Positions 1 to 13,261 of a DNA stretch of 64,000 bases are shown one piece after another; position 1 is the stretch's first letter; each line of letters starts with the position of its first letter. The notes under the pieces are model-generated. The model was given only the letters and a program-made list of their open reading frames with translations. It was not told the origin of the DNA and did no database searches. Location: contig NC_066838.1 of assembly GCF_001640805.2 (NCBI RefSeq), positions 14,345,632 to 14,409,631 of the forward strand. The letters run 5' to 3'. The stretch comes from Lates calcarifer (Eukaryota; Chordata; Actinopteri; Centropomidae). A program made the position numbers and the translations under genes.

Positions 1-124
1 TAATAACTTAGTACACAAAATGTCAAAAATAATGAGAAACGGCTATCACAAAATGACAGAGTTCAACATGATGAACTGAATGAGTACAACATGGCAGTCT
101 CTAGTTATTTATTCATCTTTCGAT

Positions 125-640
125 TGTTTTTTTGGTGGATTGGTTAACGTTTAGTCTAAAAAACTGCTTGTTATTCCATTAGCTATTATACAGAAAATCT
201 TCACATTTTAGAGGTGGAAATCAGAACATTTTTGCATTTCAGTTTGATAAATGACCTGACTGATTACTCTGTTGTCAGAGTAGTTGGAATTGCTGTTTCA
301 GAGTTCAATGTGATGCCTTAAAATGTCTCATTCAACAGTGAAAATGAATCCCAGATATGTTCAAATTTATACAATATGGCAGCGACCGGCAGGAGTTTGG
401 TATCTCTACTTACTTATGACTGCAACCACAGATTACATTGGTTATTGATTTAACTTATTATTTTATACTTGTTAATTATTTGTCTACAAAATATCTAAAA
501 ATTGCAAAATGTCTGACAATTGGTCCGAAATCCAAGAAAGTTATATTTAAATGTAGCTGTTAACTGTTCAACAATCAATTGACTAACTGATTGATAAGTA
601 ATTTTCTCTCATTTAAGTACTGAATTAACCAAGTAATTGC
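125..640 (+). repeat. Degenerate MITE-like repeat, one or two copies
   Basis: Segments such as atcttcacattttagaggtg, aaaatgtctgacaattggtc and caatcaattgactaactgat resemble the AT-rich family that is clearer at 21,968-22,275. Borders are poor. Confidence 0.35.
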
Positions 641-1210
641 TTCTGCACTACATACTGCCCTAGCTGAGAGAAGGAGACTTACTGACAGATAGACTTCATG
701 TTTTCCCTGCATGCAACTCTCTCTTCTCTCCTCTCTGTCTGGTCTTCACCCCTTCCTTGCTCTGTAGTCAAGGGAAACAGTGTGTGGGGCACAGAGGTGC
801 TGGGTAAACAGCAGTTCTGCAAAGTGCTTTTTCCTGGGCTGTGTATACCTGGGTAATAGAGGCAGTAATGGAGTTTGTTCAGGCTAAGGTAATCCTGGAG
901 CTGCGAGCGCAGCACCTGCCGCTGTTTCTCTCTGCTGCTGTTTCTGTTCCACAGCAGGTACCGATGTTTTTGTAGCTGTCACCGTTACTGTCCCACACAA
1001 GCCATTCGGGAGCAAAGCCATGCATGTTTGTGGGAATGTGTATTTTCAAAAAAAAAGGGGAAAAAAAGTGTGTGTCTATATGTGTGTATATGTCTGTGTG
1101 CATCCTGAGCAAAAATTGCATACAGATGAAGTGAGGATCTGCTGAAAGATGTGTGTCTGTGGGGGAGGGAAGGTGTCTCTATATGTGCGTGTTTGGTGGA
1201 AAAAGTATGG

Positions 1211-1213
<3 letters not shown>

Positions 1214-1260
<47 letters not shown>
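1214..1260 (+). repeat. (GT)n microsatellite
   Basis: Perfect GT dinucleotide run. Confidence 0.95.
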
Positions 1261-1262
<2 letters not shown>

Positions 1263-2084
1263 CAAGAGCGAGAATCTAAAAAATATATGTGTTTGGATGT
1301 TATAGCTCACCTTTGGGAGGTGGGATAAGAACAGGGCTGGCGGCTAGGAATGAATTTACGGGGCCCGATCTCCCAGAAACAATTTCTTTATGTGGGTTAC
1401 ACACATTTAGAGTGGCTACTCGTCCCCCCTGGGCCTCAGCACACTACACACATCTACTGGAGATGGCCAATGAAATACAGAACACCTTTTATAGGACACA
1501 TGCTTTTTATTTATTTTTATTTATCCCCTGTAGCATTCTCTCTTTCCCCCCCTCGCTCCACATGTCTAGGTCTCTGTCTCTCTCATTCTTGTTTCTCATT
1601 CTTGTTCTTTCTTTTTCATTCCCTCCTATTCTCCTCTCATCACGCAAAGCTACAGGAGGTGGCAAATGAAAAAGAGATCACCTTTTATAGGACACATACT
1701 GTACTTTTTATTTCTGCTGGTTGTTCTCTTCGTCTTTGTCTCTCTTTTTTCCATCTGTCTCTCTCTCTCTGTCTTCTCTCTAGATGGGAGCTTTGACATT
1801 ATTCCTATGGCCCAAGGGCTTATTGGTAGAAGAGAGGGATAAAGAAAGTGAGTGGGAGAAATGCAGGGAAGGAGAGACTGTGTTAAAGATGCACAGAGTG
1901 GCATAAAGAAGTTGTGGGATATGGAAACATGAAGTCTTACTATATTTCTGAGTATTTCATAGTTAAAATGTGAGCATTGTCCTTATAATATATTCAATAT
2001 TATTGGATTTTGGACAGCTGGTTGGTCAAAACAAGACATTTGATGAACTCGACTTGGGCTTTGGGATAGTGTAGTGGGCATTTT

Positions 2085-2170
2085 ACACACTTTTCAACAA
2101 TTAATCAGTTTGAGAAAATAATTAGCAAATTAATCAATAACCAAAATAATGATTAGTTGCAGTCCCAGCA
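2085..2170 (+). repeat. MITE-like repeat fragment
   Basis: The sequence caacaattaatcagtttgag to aataatgattagttgcagtc matches an end of the gctgcaactaatgatt family common in percomorphs. Confidence 0.5.
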
Positions 2171-4408
2171 AAATTACATTCATAGTTCTACATATATCCT
2201 GTGGCATAGGGTTAGAGATGTTGACCATGATCTTTGTTGCATCTATCCCTCATTTCCTGTCATCTTGCCACTAATCTATGTGTAATAAGGAAGTAAAACA
2301 CCAAAGAATTTAATAATTTTCAAAAAGCAAACACACATTTTTCTACATACGCACATATGAGACCTTACTACCCAATAGGATGTCTGTACAAGCAGCTTAT
2401 AAAGAACCATTGTTACGTTTTGCTCCTAGGCGACCTCTAGTGGCTGCAGGAGCAAAGGAGGAAGTCAGGTAAAGTAGTATAAAAGGTAACAAAGACCATG
2501 TTGGGAGGAGGTTAGGGTGGGTGGATGGGCTGACAAAACACAGGACCTTCATTCAGCAGGCCGCTGTTTGTTTCCTGTGTCAAACCAGTATTCTGTGTAA
2601 GGTCCCATAGTTTGTTGCTGGTACACCCCTATAGGTTTCATCAGAGGGCAGGGACAAACGGCCTGTGTGGTCGTTCAGATTGGGGGACTTGTTGATGCAA
2701 GCATTATCATATACACAAAATGTCTTAAACCGAGTCATAACATAAAGTAAACTGTCATCCGGGTTGTCCCTACATTGTGACTGTGTCAACAGATTTGCAC
2801 CCCCACAGGTTGATTAATCTACTACATTTGTACTTTTATACTTGTGCAGCCCCTAACCGAAGCCTTAACCTAAATTTAGTCTATCCTAAATCCATTCCTC
2901 AAACTCACTTTCCAAAAGTCCCCTTATCAATGTCTAAAACCTCACAAAGATAGAGATACAAGTACACAAACACTCACAAATCTGTCCTCTTTACCCAGTC
3001 ATCCTCTCCATTTCTCACGTTATTTCAGTTAAGTTGTTTGCCTTGTTTTGGGAGAGCAGTAATGCGATTCAGCCAACACTGCAATTCATATTTGAGAAAT
3101 AACACATGAGGAGAAGAACTACACTGTTGTATTTTATTTATTGGAGCGGGAGTGCTGCCTGTCGCAGAGGGGAGGCTGCAAATGTTTCCTGACATTTTTA
3201 AGCTTCATTAAAAAATAAAAATCTAAACACAACACATCTCCTGCTCACATGAACTTCCCTCCTCCATCCTCATTTCTCACTCTTCCCTTCCCTTCTCTCC
3301 ATTTCTGCCATCCATCTCCCCTCTTTGCCACATCTGTGCACCTGTGATTAGTGATGTGAGCAGCAAACCAAAGCATTTATTGAATGAGCTGGTGATGCTG
3401 CAACATTTCATGATGGTGTTCATCGGCCTGTGGCCACATTAAATATACATTTGAGAGCCATCCTCTGGAGCAACTAATCAGTGACCACACATTTGTTTCT
3501 TTTAATGCATTCTCGTATCTCCCCATAAACCCCAACATCCAATCTTCCTCGCTGCTCCGCTCGCCACCTCCCATGCATCTCTCTCTCCTGTCCATCATGC
3601 CTCACTGTCAGTCCTCTTCCTTCTTATTTTCTTACTTCCTCGCTCAGCTTCTCTGCCTCGCCTCCTCTATGTTCTTCACAGAGGCTCGTGATGGCAGAAG
3701 GAGAGTAGGAGACAGGAGACAGATGGAGCAGGAGCGTGTCAAAAATATATTCACGGTTGGGCTGACCATCTTTGTTTAAATCAAACCAGCTTGTGTGCAC
3801 CAACAAAGATATATAAACAGTTGTGAAAAGGCCAGAAACAGCCATAAGATAATAATGATAATGTTATGTTATTACTTCTAACATATGTAGAGATAAAAGT
3901 GGTCACTATAATACCCCCAACACCTCAGAGCCTCCTCTCTGCAACCAAACCACTGCACTGTTTTGCCACTGTCACCAATAAAGGTTATCTTATATGGATC
4001 ACCATCTACAGAACATCAGGTGATCCACGTAGCTGCGCAGAAGACGCCCAGCGCTGGTCTCAGGGTGATGAGTTTCCCTACATGCTCCACACACACGTCC
4101 TCTCATGTTTAATCTGCAAAATCAGTGCGCGTTATGTCCCTGTCATGTAAAGACAATACAAACCACCGTTGGGTGCATCTATTTTTAAATGTGAGATAAG
4201 TAGGGGTGGGTGCGTCACGTCAAAGGGGAGAGCGTAAAAGGTTCTTTATTAAGTCATTTAGCACCTCTGGAAATATCACAGTTCATAGAATCAGTCAACA
4301 AGAAGTGAGACAGCTGTTTGCCACCGCTAAACACCAGCTCCGCTTAAAATAGCGCACTGAACCCGGCGCCATATGCCTGTAGACGCACAGCGAAGACCTG
4401 CTTGCCCT

Positions 4409-4409
<1 letters not shown>

Positions 4410-4442
<33 letters not shown>

Positions 4443-4475
4443 CGCGCCTGTGCTCATGTGTGCGTGTCAGACAGA

Positions 4476-4506
<31 letters not shown>
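4410..4506 (+). repeat. (GT)n and (GA)n compound microsatellite
   Basis: GT run at 4410-4439 and GA run at about 4480-4506, separated by 40 bases of mixed sequence. Confidence 0.95.
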
Positions 4507-4884
4507 GCAAACCTCTATAGGCTGTGCAACACCTGAAACAACCGCAATCATTTGTCTTTGCTATAAAATCACAACTGTGATAATAAAACTCATAGCCATA
4601 CCAGAGCAGGCTGATGGGATATTACCACGAGCAATCTTTTTGCATAACTCTAATGCCTTCATAAAATCTAATACTTGTCTATTTCCCTAAAATAGAATGG
4701 ATGAAGTGAAATCTGTTCCGTGCGTAAAATGCTTTTCAAAGACAAGATAACCAGTAGACCGTTATAAAATCATACTCACACTTTGCAGGTGTGGCACTAA
4801 ATGACTTTTTTATCACGTACACTTTTCATGCAGTTAAGAAAAAGCGTATTAAAATCTCGAGGATGCACCACAGGGTGTTCAAGC

Positions 4885-5570
4885 CCAGGTATAAAGGCTA
4901 TCCGGTGATCCATACCTGTTGGTGCGGTGTGGTCTTGTTCCGTTAGCCCAGCAGGTAGACCTCTCTCCTCATAGCCGCTCCGCTATCCGAGACGGAGGAG
5001 AGGCTCGCATCCCCTCTCCGGTGCCACAAAACGGCTCCTCTCTCACGCCGGCCGCCCGGTGTTCGACTGGAGCGGAAAAGTTACACCATACCATCCACCT
5101 CCGCAGCCGGGTTAGAGAGAGAGGAGAGAGAAGAGGGAGACGGTGGCAGATATGACCTCCTGGGGTAAAGAAAGAAAGAAAAAACCCAGCGCGCTGTGCC
5201 ACCCTCGGCTACTCCGGTCCTCCTGAAAGTTCCGCTCCTCCTCTTTTCGCGCAGCGGGTGAGGCAGGAAACTTACTTATTGAGCCGTACCAACACAGAGG
5301 AAACATCCAACTTGAAACCCCCCTCAATCAAGGCTTCTGTGTCACACCGATAATCTCCTCTTTATCCTCTTTTAGGGAAATGATGTGAAAGTAGCCCAGT
5401 GTGACGGGACAGAGGTGCGATGCGGTCTGGGGGTGGGGTGGGGTGAGGAGGGAGTCAGGGAAAGGCTGTTGTTGCGCTTCTGTCTGTCCGTCTGGAAGAT
5501 GGAGAGCGCCGCTTGGCTGTCAGCTCTGAAGTGGAGCAGCGCTCCCTAGCGGCCTGACGAGAAAACAACT
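4885..5570. promoter_or_regulatory. CpG-rich promoter-like block, gene unassigned
   Basis: The block is rich in CG dinucleotides (cacgccggccgcccggtgtt, cgcagccgggtt) against an AT-rich background. On the + strand ggtataaaggc at 4889-4899 could be a TATA box, and an ATG at 5152 (MTSWG) is followed by a possible donor, gtaaag. On the - strand gtaagtttcc at about 5274 is a strong donor. Either direction is possible, including divergent transcription. No downstream coding exon could be matched. Confidence 0.4.
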
Positions 5571-5753
5571 GGCCCTGGAGAGGCGCATGCAATAAACGTA
5601 AATGATACTGTACACTAAGACCATATGGGCTGCGCCAAGACCTGTTGGATACTTGATATTAGACGTCTCTTGTCCGCGTAGATTGGCACACAAACAGGAA
5701 GAGGCATGGTCTAATGCCTCAGCACAAACTACACACACATACACGCACGAACA

Positions 5754-5783
5754 GACACACACACACACACACACACACACACA
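5754..5783 (+). repeat. (AC)n microsatellite
   Basis: Perfect AC run. Confidence 0.95.
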
Positions 5784-5897
5784 ACTCTGGATGCGTCATC
5801 AGTGCCTCTCAGGGGCCTAGAAGCTGTGGACATGGGGAAAGTCTGAAATGTTTGTGTCACTTCATGAAGGACAAAATAATATTGTCTCTCACACTCC

Positions 5898-5901
<4 letters not shown>

Positions 5902-5948
<47 letters not shown>
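5902..5948 (+). repeat. (CT)n microsatellite
   Basis: Perfect CT run. Confidence 0.95.
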
Positions 5949-5953
<5 letters not shown>

Positions 5954-6456
5954 GGACTGTGTGAAGTTCAAATTAAATTGAACTCACTTTAGCTGAGCTA
6001 TGGTCATTTCCCAGTAGACTACACCAACAGGAGCAGAGGGGTGATCGACACCATGCCCGACTAAACTGACCTGTGTGTGTTTGTGTATGTGTTGTGTGTG
6101 TGTGAGCACGGTCTCGGTCTCTTCCGCTGCCTGAAATGACCCAAACTGCCCAAAGAAGTTTACTCATAAATAACTTTGTCCAGACTCAGTCACTCTGACC
6201 AGTGGCAGTTCATTTGAGGAGGCAGCCCCACTGGTTCTGGGGTGTAACTGTGTGTGTGACTGTGCATGTGTAGTGTGTGTGTGTATGTGTGTGTGCGTGT
6301 TTGTGTGCAGTTTTCCCTCTGGCAGCAAGAGAAACATATGGACAGTAATACGTATTAAGGTGGTGGAGAAACTCAGTCGTAAAAAAAATCACTAGACACA
6401 CACAGAAACACAGTCAATGAAACAAGTACAGTTGAAGTTCTAGTGGTGTGTGTATA

Positions 6457-6497
<41 letters not shown>
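6457..6497 (+). repeat. (AT)n microsatellite
   Basis: Perfect AT run, self-complementary and able to form a cruciform. Confidence 0.95.
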
Positions 6498-6499
<2 letters not shown>

Positions 6500-9400
6500 A
6501 GTCAGCATACAAGTGCCACTGTGCGTGTTTGTGTGTGTGTGTGTGTGTGAGAGATGTAATCAAGGGGATGATGTATGGTTGCACACATGGATGACAGGGT
6601 AATTGATCCATAGTGGGGGGTGTGATTGTGCGCGTGTGCATGTGAGGAGGCCCGGTGCCAGTCATATATCATTTCACCCAGTGAGCTAATCTGTTACTCT
6701 GACAAAGAGTTCAGATTACTGATCTCTCCTCTCCTCTCTGTCCTCCTTCTCAAGCCTTCAACACCTTTCTCTCCTCTCTGCACCTCTTCCCTTTTTTTTA
6801 CTTTATACCAACCTCTGTGTTTTAATTTCTCACTCTCTGATCCCTCCATATTATCTTCTTAATATACCAAAGCATTTTCCTTCTCTGTCACTGTCTCTTC
6901 ATTGCCCCCTCTCTTACTCTCTCTCTCTCTTTCTCTCTCTCAAGTAACAGGGGTGAATCATGGATAACCCAGCCACGGGATTTGTCTTCTGCGCCGTTCT
7001 CTGGCAGCGCAGTTATACTCAGCATGTGGACTGTAAGATAACAAACAGAGACACACATGCATGCATGATCCCAGGGCTCCTTGGAAGCCATCAAAAATCA
7101 ACCTAATTCCTTTGGGATCTGTGGCATTTGCACACATACATCCTCACCCACACATGTACACATTTCCACACACACACACACTCAGACACACACTCCAGTT
7201 GGTGGCCTCCCAGTGACACAGCGAGGCATTTAACATGTGCCAATCAGAGACCATGGTGCATTTCTGTCGCAGAATAGATAGTCAACTCCCAGAGAGAGAA
7301 GCTTTACAGACCACATGATGGCCTTGGATGTTGTGTGTCCATGGCATAGCGCGTGCTAGCGCACACGCACATACATGGTCATGTGGACATATTTATAGTG
7401 CAGCTCAAAATCATCCAATCACATTTACTGTCATAGACTTCCTTCAATCACCAGAGTGAATGGTAAATCAGCTCAGTGAAGCAACTGAAATGGAGACAAA
7501 TTCTGTTGGACCATGAAATAATCCTTACAGACATGAGGAGTTTGCCACATGGCTCTGTATAATCAGAGAAATTAATGATTGTAGACAATGCACCATGTGG
7601 CAGCTGTGATATGCAAACCTCATTGTGAATCTTTTTTTTATTATTATTATTTTGTTCAAATAAATAGGCAGTTACCTGACCTGGGAGCAGTTGAATCCTC
7701 ACTCAGCCTGGACAAACTGTGAGAGCAGGGAATACACAACAGAAAGAAAACAAAGAAATGCAAATACAAATACATTTTAACCATGTTGTGCCTGTGTAAA
7801 TATAGCATGGTAACACTTAGACCAGTGGTTCCTAATCATTTTGGCTTATTACCTGTTGAAATGAAGCAACGTCTACTTCTGACCCCTCATCACTGGTGCA
7901 GTATGTCTAGGGTTATTATATATATTATTATATTATCCAGTTATTGACAAATCAAAAAGCAAAAAAATTCTTAAAATATAGGTTTGTGTACACTAAATGT
8001 TATTTTTTTGCTTTCCTATCCTGTTTGTCTCCCAGGTTTCTCTAATTTTTTCTAGTTGTGAACCACCAATTTAAAGAAAATGTTGTGGTTTTCACATTAA
8101 ACTCCTAAGAGTTCCCTTTGAAGGGAGACCAGGATCAGGACTGGAATCAAAAGGGCTGAAAAATCAGGAACTGCTCTATTTTGGATTTGTCTTTCTGGCT
8201 TGTGCACAGAAAATGGGGGAGCTTCTTGACGGGTTAAAGGATAAGGCTGCTATTTTATATGTTGTTACTGTCAACAAATCCCACAAAAACATCAAAACCA
8301 GCCGTCTGGTAGTCTGTCTCTCAATACTTTATAGCTTCCTCAGCCTGTCTGTGGCTCTCAGTGCAATCCCACCAGTTTCTACCAAAGATGTAGATCTTTA
8401 AAAACAAGTCACAGATACTTTCATTTTTAAAAAAGTATATGTAATTTAATAAAACAACAGGGCACTGTAGTTTTTAGCAAACGTCACTCAAACTAGAGTG
8501 TATAATACATTTTAAAGATTATTTTTAACTGGATTTGGTACACTACTGACTATTTATGGTAACATGGCAGTGCATGCAGGATTGACTCAAACCTGCAATG
8601 CCTATGTTCAATGTTATGAAGAAACATGTCTCATTTAAGTTGTTTTTAAACAGTTTATGGACAACAGTGGAGGCATAAAATACAGAGGAATACATTACAG
8701 TATATCAGGCTTTAGCTCCACAGGAAATACTCATTACTAGTATTAGTTAATTGTTAGTTTTGGTCTTTTCAGGGGATTTGTTGATAGTAGGAAAAATAGA
8801 GAAAATCGCCAGACTTATCCCAAAAGAAAAAAATGTAATGTTCCTTGGCCGCCAGCTGTTACAATATATTCTAACTGGCGTCACAAAACTTGTCCAGTAC
8901 TTTTTACACAATATAATATGTGCACATGTGCGCATGTTTCAAATCCCTGCCAGATGATTTTTATTACCAACCATGTGGCACAAAGTGCTGAGCGCATCAC
9001 TTCATTTGGAATAAACACACACACAAAAAAAAACACACACACACACACACACATTGTCTTCTGTGTTGCATTGGCAGGCAGTAATACCACTATTAGCATA
9101 TGAAAGACAGCAGCTGGAAGGTGTAGCTGTCACTGTTGTTGTTCCTTGTTGTGTTATCCATTTGGATGGCAGCTCCTCTGTTCTTGCTATCCTCCACCTT
9201 ACTAAAGTTCGCTGTTGCGCTCCCTCCTGTCTTCCTGTGGGTCTCCTTCAGTCTGTCAGTCAAGCAGTTTCTCTTTTCTTTTCTTTTTTGTTTTTAACAA
9301 CTGACTCTATGTGTAGCTAATCACATCCCTCAGGGAATGTTAGGGACATACAGTATGTATGAAGAGTGGACACTCATTACAGACAGATCTGACAAATATG

Positions 9401-9543
9401 GGATAATCATAAATTTTATGTCATTATTCTTTGTGAACACTCAAACTGCTTTTCAGGAAATCCTAGAAGGTTAAAAAAGTAAAAGTTCCCCTAATGAAGA
9501 ACACTCTGCTCTCATTTATAAACTTGAGACCGCTGAAGAAGCC

Positions 9544-9570
<27 letters not shown>
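9544..9570 (+). repeat. Poly-T run of 27
   Basis: Homopolymer; it could be the tail of a minus-strand retroposed sequence, but no body was recognised. Confidence 0.9.
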
Positions 9571-9574
<4 letters not shown>

Positions 9575-10739
9575 GAGTACTGCTTCTTAGAACTCTGAAT
9601 AATATGAGTTACAGTGTAAAAAAAAGTTACAGTAGATCACTTATCACAGGCTGTAAGTTGAGTTGAAAGACAGAACAGCCCTCGGCAAAGAACACTTTAT
9701 CTCAGATAGCAGCGGGGTGCATCCTACCAGCTCAACTCACTCTCCTCTTGTCTGTTTCTGTCTTTCTCTCCTTCACTCAAAGATGTAAATGTTCAAACAG
9801 ACTAATTCCTTCAAAGCTACAACGAGCATGAAAGACCAGTCTCCGCCCTCATTGTTAATTGATGGCCTTGCTTTACAGCATGAAAGCTAGTTGAGCCTTG
9901 CTTGAGACTCTCATTATCGGTAACTACAGTACAGTTAGCTCCATTAAAATTACATTACAGACATCCTGGACACACCTTGTACTGATCCCCTTTTGAGTGT
10001 AATTCCTTCATTTTAAATGTCATTTACAGTACATGGAAGTGAGCTGAATGGTAATCGGTGCACTAAAAGCGAAAGAATATAACCACTGTTTTTCATATGG
10101 ACAGACTCATTTTGTATTTACACAACAGATAAAGTAAGGGCCCACTGTTAATACAAACTGTTTTTTTCTGAGAAATTTGATTTCATCAGAGGCATCACCT
10201 CTGATAATGAAGTGACATTAAGATGAAATAGAATGGTCACTAGTGTGGAATAACTACACCTTCCCTTTGTCCAGTAGGCATCTGCATTAACCTTTCCCTA
10301 TAGGTGGTCAAGCCGCAAGAAAATTCCTCCTTTTCAAGTAGTTTCTTGAGAAAGCCAGTAGTTGCCTGCATGTCACCGTAGGCAGTTGTTGAAACTCAAA
10401 CTCAAGAGCAATATGACAGAGCAACTGACAACGTTTCCCAGCTGGCATGGCAGCACCTGGAGATTCTCCGGGGATAGCTGCAGGACGCTGCTTTAGAGAA
10501 GGATGTCTGTGATGCTCTGCTTGTCATGTTGCCACTGTACCCTTAACCTGGAGTATTAGAAAAAATGCAGGTGAAGCTACATTTATTAGTTCCTGTAAAG
10601 TGACTTTCTTTTAAAGCAGCATGATTTGTTTTCCACTTTGGCTCAGCAGAGCAAGCAGTAACCACAAATTCAACACATGTTGTCAATGTTTGCTGTATAA
10701 AATTGTTATAGTAAATATGTTAGCTGCTCATGTATACAT

Positions 10740-11366
10740 TCATGGAACAATATTAGCAATCATTTGTAGTCATGTTTCTTCTCTTCCAAGTTCACCAAAC
10801 AATGCAGTCAGTGGGTTACAATCAATAACCGTGTTGCACATATATGAAAAGGTACCCATCCAAAATGGGGTCAGTTTGAGACATACCCAAAACATGTGAC
10901 TGAGGCTGGCTGTGTCTCGACTACACCTGATGTATCTCGCAGGTAGATGTACAGTAACCAATGCAGAACCTTGAACTACAACAACCCATGTCTAATGCAT
11001 ATTAATGATGAGTGTAGCAGTGTAATTGTGGCCTGCCGGTCTACACCTGCGACAGTAATTCCCACTGACCCACCTTGTTAAGTGGTTAAGTGATGGGGAT
11101 GTGACTTCAGACCTCTTAACATCCTGATCCATGTTCAGAAAGTCATCTATCCAGGTATTCTACTGGGCTGTTAGAGAGACGTGTGTTTTCGATATGTGTA
11201 CATATCTAAAGAAATCTGACTGGGTAATATTAAAGTCCCTCTTTAACTTCTTTAAGTGCTCTTCCTTAAAGAGGACCTTCACATACTTGATCCCTCTCCT
11301 ATGCTGATTAGTTCCGTTTAACGACACCCTCAATCTCTCTCTGTTGTGGTCCCGGAGTTTGTCCAT
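10740..11366 (-). mobile_element. L1/Tx1-clade LINE remnant, 3' end of ORF2
   Basis: On the minus strand 11366-11160 reads RRGIKYVKVLFKEEHLKKLK and then DFNITQSDFFRYVHIS. In another frame 10961-10770 reads ASLSHMFWVCLKLTPFW and NPLTALFGE. These are the post-reverse-transcriptase region and the C-terminal Cys-rich HMFW..C segment of fish L1-like ORF2 proteins. Frameshifts separate them, the reverse transcriptase domain was not found upstream, and no poly-A tail was fixed, so it is a 5'-truncated, decayed insertion. Confidence 0.8.
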
Positions 11367-11894
11367 TAAAAGTGCTCATGTTTGTGATGATCTCATTAGG
11401 CTCATTATCATTCTCTACTATTTATAGTGAGGTCAAACAAATCACTGCAACCCACACTACAAATACTCTTTTCCAATATAAACTCACTGGCTCAGTGCTC
11501 ATATGTGTAGGCCCAGAGACATTCAGGACAGCAGCTTTCTCACATCAGGTTGACTTTGATAAACACAGCAAATGTGCCACACACTGTGTCTCTGAGGAGG
11601 AAATGGGGAGAATTGTGTCACTACTTGGTGTTCTGTTCTCCTCTCTTCTCAAAATGTCACTTCCTTACGCCACCTTCCTACTTGTCAGGCTGCTCACTAA
11701 TGCCGACACAACAGGACTGCAGCGGGGACAGCTCTGCAGGAACAGTCTGTCCTCTACCGATATAAAACAACTCCGGTTTTTAGGTCCTTATGTGCTCTTC
11801 ACGTTCAGTCCAACGCCTGGAACTGGTGTGATGTTTAGATTTTTTACCCCAGGGTTTGTGTCCCATCACAAAACTTTAGTCCATGTTGCTTCTT

Positions 11895-11930
11895 TAAAGG
11901 TGCTGTATGTAAGTTTTTGCTATCGCTAAA
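11895..11930 (+). repeat. Fragment of a common teleost repeat (aaaggtgctgtatgtaag)
   Basis: The phrase ctttaaaggtgctgtatgta followed by agttttt marks one end of a dispersed teleost element. How far it runs to the right is unclear (perhaps to about 12,300). Confidence 0.35.
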
Positions 11931-13223
11931 TAGTCAAACTTCATTCCTTTACTTGCCAAGAGCTGTCTCCAGCGATGGAAAGCGACACCAGTGTTAACAC
12001 TTCTTTTCTTCTACTGAAGTTAGCTAGCCTGAGCCCGGCTGGCCCGTCTTGTTACTTTCTGATAGTGACTCACTTATTGTCCAAACTGTTCTCAATCCAA
12101 CATGAGAGGATGAAGAAATAGCACTGCCCAGCAGGTGTATGCTAACCTCTTGTCTTCTAAACACAATAATGGCTGCAGCTCAAAACAGCTGTTAATGCTT
12201 TTTACTCTAATGCTGGCTATGTAGCATTTCTATACATATAGCACTGTTTAACATAATTGCAGTCTCTTGTGTTTTATTTGACCAAATTTAACCATACCTA
12301 AACCACAGCAGTAGCAGATCAAAAAACAATTATATGTGTCCATTAAGACGTCTATTTTGTCACGCATGGCCCGCTCTGGAATAAGAAGACGGTCCAAAGT
12401 GATAATCCCCAAACTTATCAGATATCCATGTGTGGATGGGAGTCAGTTATCCCATACATGGTGGATGATATGCACACCAGCTGGAAAGCTCTCTCGGTGC
12501 AACAAGAGCGGGTGCAACGAGGCTTGTTTCCATGGCTTTTTAAAATATTCAGTGGAGAAGGTGAAGATAATCGCACAGGTTTTGCGAGGCATTCTGACCT
12601 GAACTGTGCCAATACAAGCTGTTTCTTTGTATTGCAACGTGGTATCCAGTGGCTTTTACATTTACTGTGGACTAATAAAGCAGAAGAGAGAAAATGTGTT
12701 GGTATGCTCCTTAAGAAAACTCAAATATCCTCCTCTCCTCCTTTCTCATTGTTCCTCTCTTTGCCTTATGTCTTGACCTCTCAGCTTCAACTCATCCGAG
12801 CAGCGGGGCCATAGGGTCATGTTTATAATCTCCCCAAGCACAATGAGATACAGGCATTATAATGCAACAGCCACTCATAATCCAAAAGCTTTTCAGGAAA
12901 AACAACGCCCATAAAAATCTGGGATTATGTTGTTCCATGCTACCGGTTCAGGGACAGAAATATCTCTCACTCCTTCTGTCTTTCTTTTTTTAATCCTCTC
13001 TCACTCTGGGTTTTTCTGCCTTTCTCTTTCACTGCCTTAGTCTCTCTCTTTCCTTCCCTAAATCTCGTAAACAGCTTTAGTTCTTATCAAGATGGGATCA
13101 GACAGAAAAGGCTCTATTTGGAGCCTGGAGAGAGAAAAGTTTTCTGCAAATGTATTTGTCAGGTTTATACTGTACTATGGTGCAGTTTGGAGAGAAAGGG
13201 CAGTCACCAGGAGTAGAGAGAGG

Positions 13224-13227
<4 letters not shown>

Positions 13228-13258
<31 letters not shown>
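13228..13258 (+). repeat. (GA)n microsatellite
   Basis: Perfect GA run after a (GGGA) stretch. Confidence 0.95.

Positions 13259-13261
<3 letters not shown>

Larger units (their letters stand above)
1..4884. other. No gene recognised; repeats and low-complexity DNA
   Basis: AT-rich sequence with MITE-like fragments, a (GT)n tract, a pyrimidine-rich stretch at 1,540-1,790 and a possible dispersed repeat around 2,420-2,480 (gcgacctctagtggctgcag). No exon with a recognisable product was found. Confidence 0.6.
5571..10739. other. No gene recognised; microsatellite-rich
   Basis: It contains (AC)n, (CT)n, (AT)n, (GT)n and a T27 run. Only short ORFs made of simple repeats were found in it. Confidence 0.6.

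Noticed and set aside
3573..3779. Open frame with a signal-peptide-like start (SSFLFSYFLAQLLCLASSMFF)
   Set aside because: No cysteine pattern or downstream exon supports a secreted protein, and the hydrophobic stretch comes from a pyrimidine-rich run.
11372..11929. 185-codon + strand open frame
   Set aside because: No recognisable domain, no promoter or splice context, and it adjoins a LINE remnant on the other strand. Chance cannot be excluded.
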